From Heterodera schachtii (lineage: Eukaryota; Nematoda; Chromadorea; Rhabditida; Heteroderidae): a stretch of 64,000 bases of DNA. The stretch spans positions 260,954-324,953 of the forward strand of contig SIJG01000034.1 in assembly GCA_023374025.1 (NCBI GenBank). The letters are read 5' to 3'. The notes under the pieces were generated by a model. The model was not told the DNA's origin. It did no database searches and saw only the letters and a list, made by a program, of their open reading frames with translations. Of this stretch, positions 52,927 through 64,000 are shown piece by piece (position 1 is the stretch's first letter; the number at the start of each line of letters is the position of its first letter). The translations under genes and the position numbers were made by a program.

Positions 52927-55900
52927 ATGTTTTTTGTAAATTTAAATTTTGTTATTTTTTGCTTTTCTGTCCATCTTTTCGCTGTTTCCAATGCCAATGA
53001 AACAATGTAATCAAATTAAAAATTTATCAAATATTAAATTATCATTTACTAATTCGTAAGCATTTAAGCAAAGTGCCGTTGGAATTTAAGCCATTTTGCA
53101 CATTGAAAGTTAAATATGAAATTCATGGGAATTGTGCAAGGTAATTAATTGAAACTAATTAAAGGCATTAATTAATTAATTTGCTAATTAATTAACCTAA
53201 TTAAGTTTTTCGCTGTGTTACAAAAGTGAATTATTATTCGGCAACAAAAATTATCCATGGAAATTGGCGAAAAGATTTAAATTTGACAAAACTTTCTCTG
53301 AACAGACAAATGAAAAAGAATGTGGAGAAAATGCCAGGAAAATTCAATTTTCACTTGCCAACGGAAAAGAAATAATTGAAAATGGAAATTTATTATCCGA
53401 GTAAGTGTATAATTCGAATTAAAATTTATAAATACTAATAAATTTTTAATTTACAAAAAAACATCAAAAAATTTAATAATTTGGAATTTTTGAAAAATAA
53501 AATAAAATTTAAATTAAATGAACGTTTAAAAATACCAGAAAATATTAGTTAAAGAGTAAAAAATGTTAACGAAAATTTTTTGAAAATATTTATTATTTTC
53601 AACTAAAGAAAAATTTTAAATTAAAAAAAAACCGAAAAATTATACGTTTATCATTTTTAAAATTTTCTTGACATATAAAATTTTTTTATTCTTTAGAAAT
53701 TCGTCAGCTGAAGACATTTTTCACGCATTACCAATTTTCGAATTCAAATTTACAAATTCGAACAAAACATTCATAATTAACACAGGTATTATTATTATTA
53801 TTTAATTGCCCTCATTAAATGCCAAAAATAATTTCATATTTAAATTTAGTGTCGCCAAAACAAATGAAATTGCGCTCAGAATTTTTTGCCGAATCAAAGC
53901 TTGGCCCATTTTTGGAAGAATTTGTTGGCCTTTGGCTTTTGGCGGCGGACATTTGGCCAAAGTTTGGCCAAATGCCAAAAAAATTTGTGTTTATGATGGC
54001 GAATGGATGTCAATTAATTCGTGTTGATGGCCCATCTCAAAAATGTGCCACTTTTGATGATTTGGCATTTGAAAAGCGACGTGCCATTCGCCAACAAATC
54101 ATAAGGCCACTCGTAGGAATTAAATAATTGATTTGTTTATTTATTAATGAAAACGCTATTACAAGCATGGTCTTAATAAAAGGTATTTCTGAGTTTTTAA
54201 GAATTTTTAAAATTGCTTTCATTTTTTAAAGAAAAAATAAAGGTTTTCATTTTACAAGACTTTTTGGTTTATTTTAGAAAAATTTTTTTTTGTCGCTTTT
54301 ATAAAGAGAAATAATTTTTTAAATCCTATTTATTAAATTATGTTTAGCAAAGTTCAATTAAAAGTGTGATTCGTTAATGATCAGTCAAATTATATTAATC
54401 ACTTCGTATTAATATTTATAAATTAATTTTTTAGATTAACTGATTAACTAAATTTTAATGATTAGCTCTCTAATTAATTAAAATTTTGCTCAGATTTCCG
54501 GTGGGTCCCAAATTGACATAAAGCAAATGCCATGGACAGTTTATTTTATGGCAAGTTTGACCAAATATTCTGAATATGGCAGAAGATGCACTGCTTCATT
54601 AATTTCACAAAAATTCGTTCTTTTGGCCGCCCATTGCTTTGACAAAATAAAAGAATTTCAGCCATTTTTATTGGGTAAATAAAATTAATAAGTAATTAAA
54701 TATTTTTAAATAATTAAATTTGGCATTTTTAAAGGATTTGGCTCAAATTCTCGCGTCTTCAAGAGCCCAAATTATGATGGTTTTGTTGTTAAAATGACTC
54801 GCTGTGACCAATTTGAATGTGTTCGTCCATCCAAAATATACGAAAAATGGCCTTGGCTTAAACGATTTGGCATTGATTAAGGCACAATTAATTAATTAGG
54901 CAATTAATTAATTAATTAATAATAGCTGGAAGAATGGGTCTCTCTTCCGTCAACAGTTTTTCCCGTCTGTATTCACTGTGAGAGGAGCACAGAAAAGTTC
55001 AAAAATGGAGAAGCATACATTGCCGGATGGGGACTAATGGAGAGTAAAAATTAATTAATTAATTAATGAGTAATTGAAATAAAGTTACAAAAATATAAAA
55101 TTATTTTATTTTCAACTAAAAACTTATTAGTAACGAAAAAAAAGTCCATTAATCTCACAATAAATCTTAAAAATGTAAATTATTATTCGAAAACTGAATT
55201 AATTTTATCTTAAAAGAAAGTTTAATATATGAATAGCAAAAGGAATATTTTTGGGTAATAAAAAAGGAAATTATTTTATAATTAAAATTGCATTAATTAA
55301 AGAATTATAAAAAATAATATTATTATTAAATAAATAAATAAAAATAAATCATTTTTAATATTTAAAACACAATAAATGAATTAATTCTTCAATAATTAAT
55401 CAAATGATTTTCTTTTTGAGATGCTTGTGCCAGAATTCGTCAAAAAAGCCCATTAAATCTGATGGGCCGAAGTGCCAAATTAAGTGAATGCGCCTATTTG
55501 CCAAATGATGGCCATCAACGGATTTGCATTGAGAAGAACACTATTCAGACAGTTAATCAATTTATTTAATTAAAAATTATTTATTTCAAATTTATTTGAA
55601 TTTTTAAATATTTAATTTAAAACATTGAAATTTCGCGAAAAATACCATCAAGGACATAAAGGATATGTGCTGGAGTTGTCCTTGAATGCTATTATCTTCT
55701 TGTTAGGGTGACAGTGGCGGTGCGTTATTGGGCAACAACGGCACAAATTTTGTGCCAAATTGGCGTTGCAAGTGTCACTTTATGTGACCCCTTATTTGGC
55801 AAAAGCAATTTATTTTATAAAATTTAAACTATACTAAATTAACGAATAATATTAATTAAATTTTATAAATTTAAATTATTCAAATTTAAAGAATTTTGTA

Positions 55901-56002
55901 AATTAAATCAAATTTGTTTCATCATAAGGTTTGGTGAGCATTTACTCTCCGTTGGACGGTTGTTGGATTGAGCGAATCACTGGTGTTGAATGTGGCACCT
56001 AA
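52927..56002 (+). pseudogene. S1 (trypsin-like) serine protease with long N-terminal region, two apparent frameshifts
   Basis: Eleven exons: 52927-53006, 53069-53140, 53206-53400, 53697-53785, 53850-54112, 54495-54674, 54735-54881, 54926-55043, 55421-55551, 55707-55773 and 55929-56002. The signal peptide is FFVNLNFVIFCFSVHLFAVS. About 210 residues of unrecognised sequence follow (exons 2-5, including FCTLKVKYEIHGNC and FMMANGCQLIRVDGPS). The protease part has ISGGSQ, LLAAHCF (His), LNDLALIK (Asp), YIAGWGLM and GDSGGALL (Ser), so the triad is present. The usual Cys before GDSGG is missing. Exon 7 ends in a GC donor (54882). One base seems missing near 54540 and one extra near 54800, both breaking the frame. 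They could be real mutations or assembly indels. If they are errors, this is a working secreted protease. Confidence 0.65.
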
Positions 56003-56836
56003 TTGATCGATCTATTAATTGCTTTTAATGCCACAAATTAATTACTAATTAAAATTGTCATAAAATATGTGCAAAGAACCCAAAAAACATATTAAAATGC
56101 ATCTAATTTAAATGATTAAAATGATGCAATTTTGAGATGGACAAAAAAGCGCAATTAATTCGTTGTCGCCATAAAACCATTAATTCATAAATATATTTTA
56201 ATTCATAGTCAAATGGGTGAAGCTCAAATTTTTAAATTTTCAAAAAATAAACGTTTGAAATTCAATTACAAATGCTGCGGTAAGCGACTGATGGATGAGT
56301 TGCAACCATTTCTTATTTGTGATTAGAACCCCGGACGAGGACGGCTCCCGGGAAAATTTGACAACAAAAAATGGACACTAACGGGATTAAAATAAGTTAA
56401 TGATAAAAATTGCTTGATTAGTTCATAATTAAATAGTAATAAAGCATTTTCAAAATTCCAATTTTTTTTGTTGTTTTTTTTTTTGACCGCCGATTTCATC
56501 GAAAATCGATGCCAAATTCTTTTGTCCGATCGACCAACGACAAATCGACGGTCACCAGCCCATTGGCCCGCAGCATTTTCATCACGCTGCTGGCCATTGT
56601 CCCGGCTTAATCGGCATTTATCTAAATGCAAAATCAATAGCATAAAATAATTAATTTGCATAATTGGTGCAATTTTGAAATGTACCAAAAAAAATAACAA
56701 AATTAATTCTATTTTCCGACACCATAAAACATTAATTTTTAATATATTTAATTCATAAATTAAATTTGCAACATTATTGAAAAAAATGCGATAATCTTCT
56801 GGAGATGGCCTATCAATGCTAAAAAAAAAATTTGGA
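56003..56836. other. Stretch downstream of the protease gene
   Basis: AT-rich, with a GC-richer patch at 56490-56610 that has open frames on the - strand. None has a motif or clear splice context. No gene is called. Confidence 0.4.
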
Positions 56837-56965
56837 ATTATTTAAAACATTTAAAATAGAATTGTGCCCAGGGATTTGTGCCGACGCCCTCAAAAAATTT
56901 CGGCAATTTGAAATCGGCATCCTCGACATATCCCTGCTGGTGCACCACACCCGAAGCGGCTGCTT
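56837..56965 (-). CDS. Exon-like segment on the - strand, unrecognised
   Basis: After the acceptor CTCAGACAG (ending at 56966), the - strand reads AAASGVVHQQGYVEDADFKL, then PKFFEGVGTNPWA, and stops at 56839-56837. Composition and codon use look coding against the AT-rich flanks. The upstream exon is not identified. It may belong with the - strand open frame at 57208-57498. Confidence 0.3.
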
Positions 56966-57207
56966 CTGTCTGAGACAAATTTAAAGAGCCATAACTCTTT
57001 GAACTCGCTTAACAAACGCATCGAAATACATATAGTTTCCAAATAAAATAAACTTTTTGGAGTTTGGCCAATTCAAAAATCTATGGCCGAAATATTTGCC
57101 TCATCAGACGGAACTGTCCCCTACTGTACCCTACCATATTATCAAATTTTCAAAATTTATATTCCAAGGTTCAATTACAAGGGTGGAGTGGCAAAATGAT
57201 TAATCGA

Positions 57208-57498
57208 TCAGCAAAAAGTATAGCAATTTGTGAGCTCGGGAGAACGCTTCTCCTTTGGTCCAACATCAATCGCCGTTTTCTTTTTTTTGAAATCCGAAAT
57301 TTTTACTGCAATTATGAAGAGTGGCGGATAAAGCAACAGCAGCGGAACGGCACCAGGAACTATTGGCATGGCATATTTAATGAGTACAGTAACCGGAAAT
57401 GGTAATTTCCGCCTTTTAAGTACCGTTGCCGAGATTTTGCATTTTCTGCTCATTAGTTGTAGTAATAGCGTCGTGCTCTGCCTGTGGGCAAGTTCCAA
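57208..57498 (-). CDS. Possible coding segment with one hydrophobic helix
   Basis: A 96-codon open frame on the - strand contains KYAMPIVPGAVPLLLLYPPL, then FIIAVKISDFKKKK, a plausible membrane segment followed by lysines. No family is recognised. Overlapping + strand frames exist. It could be an exon of a membrane protein together with 56837-56965, or it could be spurious. Confidence 0.2.
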   Translation of the reverse strand: MELAHRQSTTLLLQLMSRKCKISATVLKRRKLPFPVTVLIKYAMPIVPGAVPLLLLYPPLFIIAVKISDFKKKKTAIDVGPKEKRSPELTNCYTFC

Positions 57499-57734
57499 TT
57501 TTTTTAGCCCATTTTCAAAAGATTTTTTTTATATTCTTTATTTTGTAATGTTAGTTAATAGATTAACTGGGACAGAGCTTTCAGGCGGATATTGCGGGAA
57601 AATGGACAACAAAAAATCACTGTGTAACAAAAAAAAGTTGATGGGAATTGCCATTTCATTTTACACTGATTTATTTATCCCCCCCCCCCCCCCCCGCCGA
57701 TTTATTCATTTTCATTCCTTCAGTTTTTTGCCAA
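57499..57734. other. Short stretch before the 1.4-kb repeats
   Basis: It contains a run of about 17 C (57679-57696) and AT-rich DNA. No gene was seen. Confidence 0.4.
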
Positions 57735-60700
57735 CTTTGAACAACAGTTTACTCTGGCCATCTTATATTACAGTTTTATTATTAGTAAAATTAAATAAAT
57801 TTTTGGCCTATTCTTCCGATTAATGCGCAAATTTTCCCGCCAATTTATAAACTAATTAATTAATGTCTAATTGTCAGGTCTTCAGCTAATTAATTGTTAA
57901 TTTACTTACGGTGTTTTAATCATTTGTACCAATGGATGCAAGAAACGAATTGGTTAATTTTTATTTTATTATTAAATATTTATTTATTGCGAAAATGGGC
58001 ATTTCATGCAAATGCTTTTGGGTTATAAATGCCATCGATCCGTTTAAAATTTCTTACAATCAGAGGGAAATAACTATTCAGAACTTCGGGCTGCCCAATT
58101 TCCCATCAGCAAAATCTTGTTGAAAGTTTAAGGGTAATTTGTCAGTAAAAAAAGACAAATTAATTCCCATTTTTTTGGGGCGGGGGGCTTAATTATGCGA
58201 AAAATGGTCTGTTTCCCTTAAAATTATGGGTTCGGCTTTGAGGGGAGGGGGTATTTTTTCGATTCACGTGTGTCCTACTTCCTAAAAACCGCCAAGTGGT
58301 AGGAAAACAAAAAAATGTAGGACATAAAAATTCGTATCTTGGCCCAATTTCAACCAAATTAATAATTCTTGGTATCAATCAATAGCTTTAAGTGTTGTCT
58401 ATCAGAATATTAATTTAGAAAATTTTTATATGAAATTATAAAAGGTTATGGTCCAAAATTTTCAACAAGTTCTGAGTCAAATTATTTACCAGAATTTTTT
58501 AAAACTCGATGAAATTTTTGAAATTTTAACCCCAAATAGAGAATTCTTAGTACTATCGAATATATAAATTCATTTTGACTTATTTGCATTTTAATGACTT
58601 GAAAAATTTAAATGTTTATAATTACATTTGCATGACCATGGCAAAAAAACATAGCCTGTTCAATGCCTTATAACATTTTTTCAGAAGCAATTAGATTAAA
58701 TTTTCTTTTTATAATTTCAAGTCCACAATTAATCTATTTACCTTTAAAATTTCAAAAAATTTCATTGTGTTTTAAAAAACTTCTGGACCAAAAATTCCGA
58801 CTTAAGATTTTGTACAATTTAATAACCATAACTTTCTTTTATACAATTTAAAAATTTTTTGAAAATTAATATCATGTAGAGAACACCTTCAGCTATTGAA
58901 TAATACCATGAAATTTTAATTTCGTTGAAATTGAACAAAGTTATGAATTTATATATTATACATTTTTGTTTTCCTACAGATGGCGGTTTTTTAGGAAACG
59001 CCCTGGCGGATTTAGGAAACGCCCATGGTGGCGGTTTTTAGGAAACGCCCATTTGGCGGTTTTTAGAAAACGCCCAATGTGGCGGTTTTTAGGAAACGAC
59101 CTAGCACCACTTTGAACAACAGTTTACTCTGGCCATTTTTATATAATAATCACATTTATTTGCTGTCTTATATTACAGTTTTATTATTAATAAAATTAAT
59201 AAATTTTTGGGCCTATTCTTCTGATTAATGCGCAAATTTTCCCGCCAATTTATAAACTAATTAATTAATATGTCTAATTGTCAAGTGTGCAGCTAATTGA
59301 ATTATTAATTTACTTACGGTGTTTTCATCAATTGGACAAATGGACGCGCGAAACGAATTGGTTAATTTTTATTTTATTATTAAATTTTTATTTTTGCGAA
59401 AATGGGCATTTCATTCAAATGCTTTTGGGTTATGAATGCCACCGATCCGTTTAAAATTTTCTTTCATTTAGAGAAAAATAACTATTCAGAACTTTGGGCG
59501 TTGCCCAATTTCCCAATAGCAAAATTTTGCTGTAAGTTTAAGGGTAATTTGTTAGTAAAAAAAGACAAATTAATTCCCATTTTTTTGGGGCGCGGGGCTT
59601 AATTATGCGAAAAATGGTTCTGTTTCCCTTAAAATTATGGGTTCTGCCTTGAGAGGAGGTAGTATTTTTTCGATTCACGTGTGTCCTACTTCCTAAAAAC
59701 CGCCAAGTGGTAGGAAAACAAAAAATGTAGGACATAAAAATTCGTATCTTGGCCCAATTTCAACCAAATTAATAATTCTTGGTATCAATCAATAGCTTTA
59801 AGTGTTGTCTATCAGAATATTAATTTAGAAAATTTTTACATGAAATTATAAAAGGTTATGGTCCAAAATTTTCAACAAGTTCTGAGTCAAATTATTTTAC
59901 CAGAATTTTTTAAAACTCGATGAAATTTTTTGAAATTTTAACCTCAAATAGAGAATTCTTAGTACTATCGAATATATAAATTCATTTTGACTTATTTGCA
60001 TTTTAATGACTTGAAAAATTTAAATGTTTATAATTACATTTGCATAACCATGGCAAAAAAACATAGCCTGTTCAATGCCTTATAACATTTTTTCAGAAGC
60101 AATTAGATTAAATTTTCTTTTTATAATTTCAAGTCCACTAATTAATCTATTTACCTTTAAAATTTCAAAAAATTTCATTGTGTTTTAAAAAACTTCTGGA
60201 CAAAAAATTCCGACTTAAGATTTTGTACAATTTAATAACCATAACTTTCTTTTATACAATTTAAAATTTTTTGAAAATTAATATCATGTAGAGAACACCT
60301 TCAGCTATTGAATAATACCATGAAATTTTAATTTCGTTGAAATTGAACAAAGTTATGAATTTATATATTATACATTTTTGTTTTTTTACAGATGGCGGTT
60401 TTTAGGAAACGCCCTGGCGGATTTAGGAAACGCCCATGGTGGCGGTTTTTAGGAAACGCCCATTTGGCGGTTTTTAGAAAACGCCCAATGTGGCGGTTTT
60501 TAGGAAACGACCTAGCACCACTTTGAACAACAGTTTACTCTGGCCATTTTTATATAATAATCACATTATTTGCTGTCTTATTTTACAGTTTTATTATTAG
60601 GAAAATTAAATAAATTTTTGGCCTATTCTTCCGATTAATGCGCAAATTTTCCCGCCAATTTATAAACTAATTAATTAATATGTCTAATTGTCAGGTCTTC

Positions 60701-61092
60701 AGCTAATTAATTGTTAATTTACTTACGGTGTTTTAATCATTTGTACCAATGGACGCGCGAAACGCATTGGTAAATTTTTATTTTATTATTAATTTTTATT
60801 TTGCGAAATGGGCATTTCATGCAAATGCTTTTGGGTTATGAATGCCACCGATCCGTTTAAAATTTTCTTTCATTTAGAGGAAAATAACTATTCAGAACTT
60901 TGGGCGCTGCCCAATTTCCCAATAGCAAAATTTTGCTGTAAGTTTAAGGGTAATTTGTTAGTAAAAAAAGACAAATTAATTCCCATTTTTTGGGGCGCGG
61001 GGGCTTAATTATGCGAAAAATGGTCTGTTTCCCTTAAAATTATGGGTTCTGCCTTGAGAGGAGGTAGTATTTTTTCGATTCACGTGTGTCCT
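57735..61092 (+). repeat. 1.4-kb tandem repeat, about 2.4 copies
   Basis: Units start at ACTTTGAACAACAGTTTACT at about 57735, 59112 and 60523. The third is cut at CACGTGTGTCCTACC (about 61092). Each full unit ends with GGCGGTTTTTAGGAAACGCC subrepeats (58980-59107 and 60393-60519). Each contains a 50-65 codon open frame beginning GISCKCFWV and containing DPFKIF. That frame is kept in copies 2 and 3 (KFCCKFKGN) but broken by a stop in copy 1. Whether it is coding is unclear. Confidence 0.75.
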
Positions 61093-61232
61093 ACCCTACC
61101 CCCTGCTGCCTCTCCACAAAATACGTCCCTGCTGATCACAATCAAAATTCTGAGAAATTTATGTAAATTTTTTGACATAATAAAATGCAAAAAATTAGAT
61201 TTATATAATTTGATTATTTTATTAATGCACAG

Positions 61233-61716
61233 CAATGTCTCCGCTCTGTGAATTGGGTGCATCGGCTGGTAAATATGATTGATGCCGACCGACACGCCCA
61301 AGCTGAGGCACACGAATTAGGCGTTAAAGTTAGAGATTTTTTCCTTTAATTAAAATATTTTCTGACTAAGTGAAATTCTCATATTTTTCATAAATGAAAA
61401 GTTTGAAATTAAATTATATTTTATTTTTAATTTATATTATTACAGATTCGTCTGATGTTGCGCAGTGCCGTCCAAATTGTCGAAGTTATTGGCAACTGGC
61501 CGCTTACCACGATCGACAATTTGACGGCTGTTCGCAGTGGTAAGAATACATTATTATTAATATTCAAATTTGTCTTATTTTAATTGCCAAATTGGCATTA
61601 CCATTGTTAAATTCGAAATATTTTTAAACATATAAAAATTGTGTAAATTAAACTCAATTTTAGTGCTGAGAGAGCGCACTTTGCACCTGAACGGAGAGTA
61701 TCATCTTGGCCAATAG
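61233..61716 (+). CDS. Gene H: 3' exons of an unrecognised protein
   Basis: Exons 61233-61328, 61446-61539 and 61664-61716 join in phase (0, 0, 1) and end in TAG. They read QCLRSVNWVHRLVNMIDADR, HAQAEAHELGVK, IRLMLRSAVQIVEVIGNWPL, TTIDNLTAVRS and VLRERTLHLNGEYHLGQ. The middle exon is 94 nt and matches the exon at 63675-63768 (LLNKAIQIVSIVCQWPETTL) in length, phase and sequence. The 5' exons are not identified and may be lost to the repeat on the left. Function is unknown. Confidence 0.5.
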
Positions 61717-62542
61717 TCGGAGATACAACAAAAGACGAAAGTGCCATAAACTGATTTACGCTTAGTTGTTAATGCGATTTATTTTTAAACAAGCCTTTCG
61801 CCATGCCCGGGGGCACGTGCCCTCCCACTCCCCCCCCCCCCCCCGAAATGAATTTAAAAATTTTTCTTGAAAAATTGGCAAATTTTTTGAAAATTTAGCA
61901 CATATTTTCGTGTCATATTCCATTAAAAGTTCCAAAAATCTTTCCCGGCAGTGCCTTTCGGCATTGCCGGACCCCATTGAGACCTTACTTTTTGAAAATT
62001 TGACCCAAAAAGGCAAAATGTGTCATTTTTAGCGCAAAACAGCAACAAGTTTAAAATGTATTTTAAAAAATGATTTAGAAATAAATCGCATAAAAGCATA
62101 CAGTTGCATACAAGTGTGTGGATTTATACATTTATAGCAATTATTTCACTATATTCTCCGGAATGTTTCTTCCATAATATTCTTAATCAAAGTCTTCTTA
62201 TCTATGCGATTTTTTTTATCTTAATTATACGCTTTAAACAACTCGTTGCCATACATTCATTTTCTCTCACTTTGCTAAATAAATTCTTCCCTAATAGCCT
62301 ATTAATTAAATATTTATATTTTGTTTGCTTTTGTTTCGTTTCTGGGGAATTTGGTTTAATTTGGGAAGGGGGCTGAAAAGAGAGGCCGGAGAGATGGCAT
62401 AGGCATAGATAGATAAGAATGGCACGCCCACCGCGCAAAACCCTAATTAAAATTTCCCAGCCTAATTACCTTATCAGCATAATGAATCATCTTTTCCTAA
62501 TTGCTAAAAATGCTGACCAAATAATATATTTTCCCATTAAAA
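61717..62542. other. Intergenic stretch between H and the F-box-like gene
   Basis: It holds a hairpin end of the GGCGGTGCC family (CCGGCAGTGCC-TTTC-GGCATTGCCGG, 61945-61970), a C run near 61834, and otherwise AT-rich DNA. No gene was seen. Confidence 0.4.
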
Positions 62543-63768
62543 ATGAAGCCAGAAACTGTGCTCCCAAATGAATTGCTTTTTGAAGCAATTTGCTTCGTCC
62601 CATTCCACAAAAAATGGTCAACAATTCGTGTTTGCATTGTGTTTGATCAATTTTTGCTTGAGCGAATGGCACAGTTTCTGATCAGTTACAAAAACACTGT
62701 GAGCAATGATCAAATAAATTTATAATGCCAATGTTATGTGATCAATTGGTGCGGCATTACCATAAAAACATGAAAAAATTAAAATGTATCGAAATAACAT
62801 ACTTTAAATATTTTCTTTGACTATAGTAAAATACGAAAAATGGAAAGTCGCCCGCTGGGACTCGAACACACGGGCCTTCAAAACCGTGGATATACTCGAA
62901 CCAACTGAGACACGGGAAAACTCTAAACTAATATCCGCCCATATCTTTATCCCCAACCTTAAAGGCTTAATCCTCAAATTTTTATTGTTTTTAAGGCTTT
63001 GAATTGTATGAATGAAATACTGGTGATATGTAAATTGCTAATGCAGTTGGACAGCATTTTCTTCATCCGCCACCCGAAAAGCATTGACACAAAAACTCCT
63101 ATAAAATTTCTTGAAACCAGAAGAGAAATTTTTGGTGAAAATATTATAATTGAAAATGAATGTAAAGCTTTATGTTACCGAATTTTCCAAAATACTTCTT
63201 CAATGGATAAAATAAAATATTTTAGAATTGCTTTGTGTCGTTGATCGTCTCAAATCTCCGCCAAATATTCGAGAGATTGTTGGTCTTGCGGCACCTTCGA
63301 ATGTTGGCAATGCGCCATTATTCGACGGTTTTACGGTGAGTAATAATTTAAAAACTGTGGACACACAAATTTTTTTAATTATAAATTGGGTTGAAGAATT
63401 AAGATTATCCGAAATCAAAAATTCAGTGTAGGGTAAATCCGACGCCCGCAACACATTTCTTACAATTTTCTATCCCAAATTATTGAAATAAATTATTTAT
63501 AAAGTTTATTTTTATTTTTGTAAATTGGTTGGATTTATTTTCGCGCAATATTCTATCCCCAATTACTGTAATAAATTAATAAGGACTATATTTTATTTGT
63601 ATTTACTTTTGCGCAATTTTCAATAAAATTATTTGATAAATTATTTTTTATTTTTTTATTCAATTGTCTTTTAGATGGACGATTTGTTGAACAAAGCTAT
63701 TCAAATTGTTTCCATTGTTTGTCAATGGCCGGAAACGACTTTGAACGATTTGGATGACTTTTTAAAAA
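62543..63768 (+). CDS. Gene J: F-box-like start, partial gene running toward the window edge
   Basis: Exons 62543-62698, 62996-63134, 63226-63335 and 63675-63768 join in phase. The first encodes KPETVLPNELLFEAICFVPF followed by HKKWSTIRVCIVFDQFLLER, which resembles the LPxELLxEI...F pattern of nematode F-box domains. Next come NCMNEILVICKLLMQLD, ELLCVVDRLKSPPNIREIV, a GNAPLFDGF segment and LLNKAIQIVSIVCQWPETTL. The last exon ends at a GTAAAA donor and the gene continues past what I can join. The F-box reading is tentative. A working F-box would link targets to an SCF ubiquitin ligase. Confidence 0.45.
62848..62916 (-). tRNA. tRNA-like sequence in intron 1 of J, probably degenerate
   Basis: The - strand reads TCTCAGTTGGTTCGAG (A-box-like) and GTGTGTTCGAGTCCCAG (B-box-like) with a TTTTGAA loop between. 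The acceptor and T stems do not pair well. It is more likely a tRNA-der derived repeat or pseudogene than a working tRNA. Confidence 0.3.
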
Positions 63769-64000
63769 GTAAAAATAAATTAATGAGTATTTTCCATTTA
63801 AGCAATAATATATTTTATTGAAAATTTAAAAAAATAATAAGAAAATTGCCAATTCATTAAAAATGGATTGATAATAATCCCATAATTATGATTCGCCATG
63901 CATTTTTTTCTTTTATTTTTATTTACTAATTGATTAATAGGGCTTTAAATTGTTTATGCTTTGCATATGTTTATATTTTTCTATGCATATTCCATGAAAA

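Noticed and set aside
62104..62376. 90-codon hydrophobic open frame
   Set aside because: AT-rich codons give Ile/Phe/Leu by composition, and there is no splice context or relative in the window.
1..64000. CRISPR array, bacterial operons or integrated viral genome
   Set aside because: No spaced direct repeats of CRISPR type, no ribosome-binding-site gene clusters and no viral structural or polymerase genes were seen. The intron-rich genes are eukaryotic.

Overview
This window looks like accessory DNA from a nematode nuclear genome. It is AT-rich and has many small exons separated by GT-AG introns, with a few GC-AG introns. It carries secreted cysteine-rich proteins, SPRY-domain fragments and several families of small inverted-repeat elements. 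The SPRY fragments and the style of the secreted proteins suggest a plant-parasitic tylenchid, perhaps a cyst nematode. That placement is inference. No rRNA, organelle or bacterial genes were seen.

The main result is a mirrored gene array. Reading outward from a centre near 26-27 kb, the left arm (+ strand) holds Q (17937-23360) and its partial copy P (11566-12681), then C (3470-6491), B (1632-2168) and A (25-1426). The right arm (- strand) holds R1 (34325-30466) and R2 (39411-35388), then T (47140-42891), D (50396-49915) and E/F (52468-50632). C and T are secreted phospholipases A2 that keep the CCxxHDxCY catalytic motif. P, Q, R1 and R2 belong to the same family but have tandem PLA2-like domains. 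Wherever the motif can be read in them, the catalytic His is replaced by Lys, Gln or Arg. A, B, D and E/F are small secreted proteins that share a six-cysteine pattern I cannot assign to a named family. A SPRY-domain pseudogene (25845-29055) lies at the centre.

The arms have been reworked. A tandem duplication of about 6.3 kb (6738-13067 and 13068-19443) copied the first half of Q as P, together with a long GA-rich tract. On the right a unit of roughly 4.8 kb is repeated, and its R1 copy has lost its first four exons and abuts a SPRY fragment. Inverted-repeat elements sit in introns and intergenic DNA. One has an 8-bp target duplication, and one has a matching empty site in the sister gene copy.

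Right of 52.5 kb the content changes. There is an S1 serine protease gene with a long unidentified N-terminal region and two apparent frameshifts (52927-56002), poorly resolved exons on the - strand (56.8-57.5 kb), a 1.4-kb repeat in about 2.4 copies (57.7-61.1 kb), and two genes that share a paralogous exon (61233-61716 and 62543-63768). The second of these starts with an F-box-like segment. Exon models were made by eye from splice signals, reading phase and comparison between copies. Single-base frameshifts could be assembly errors.
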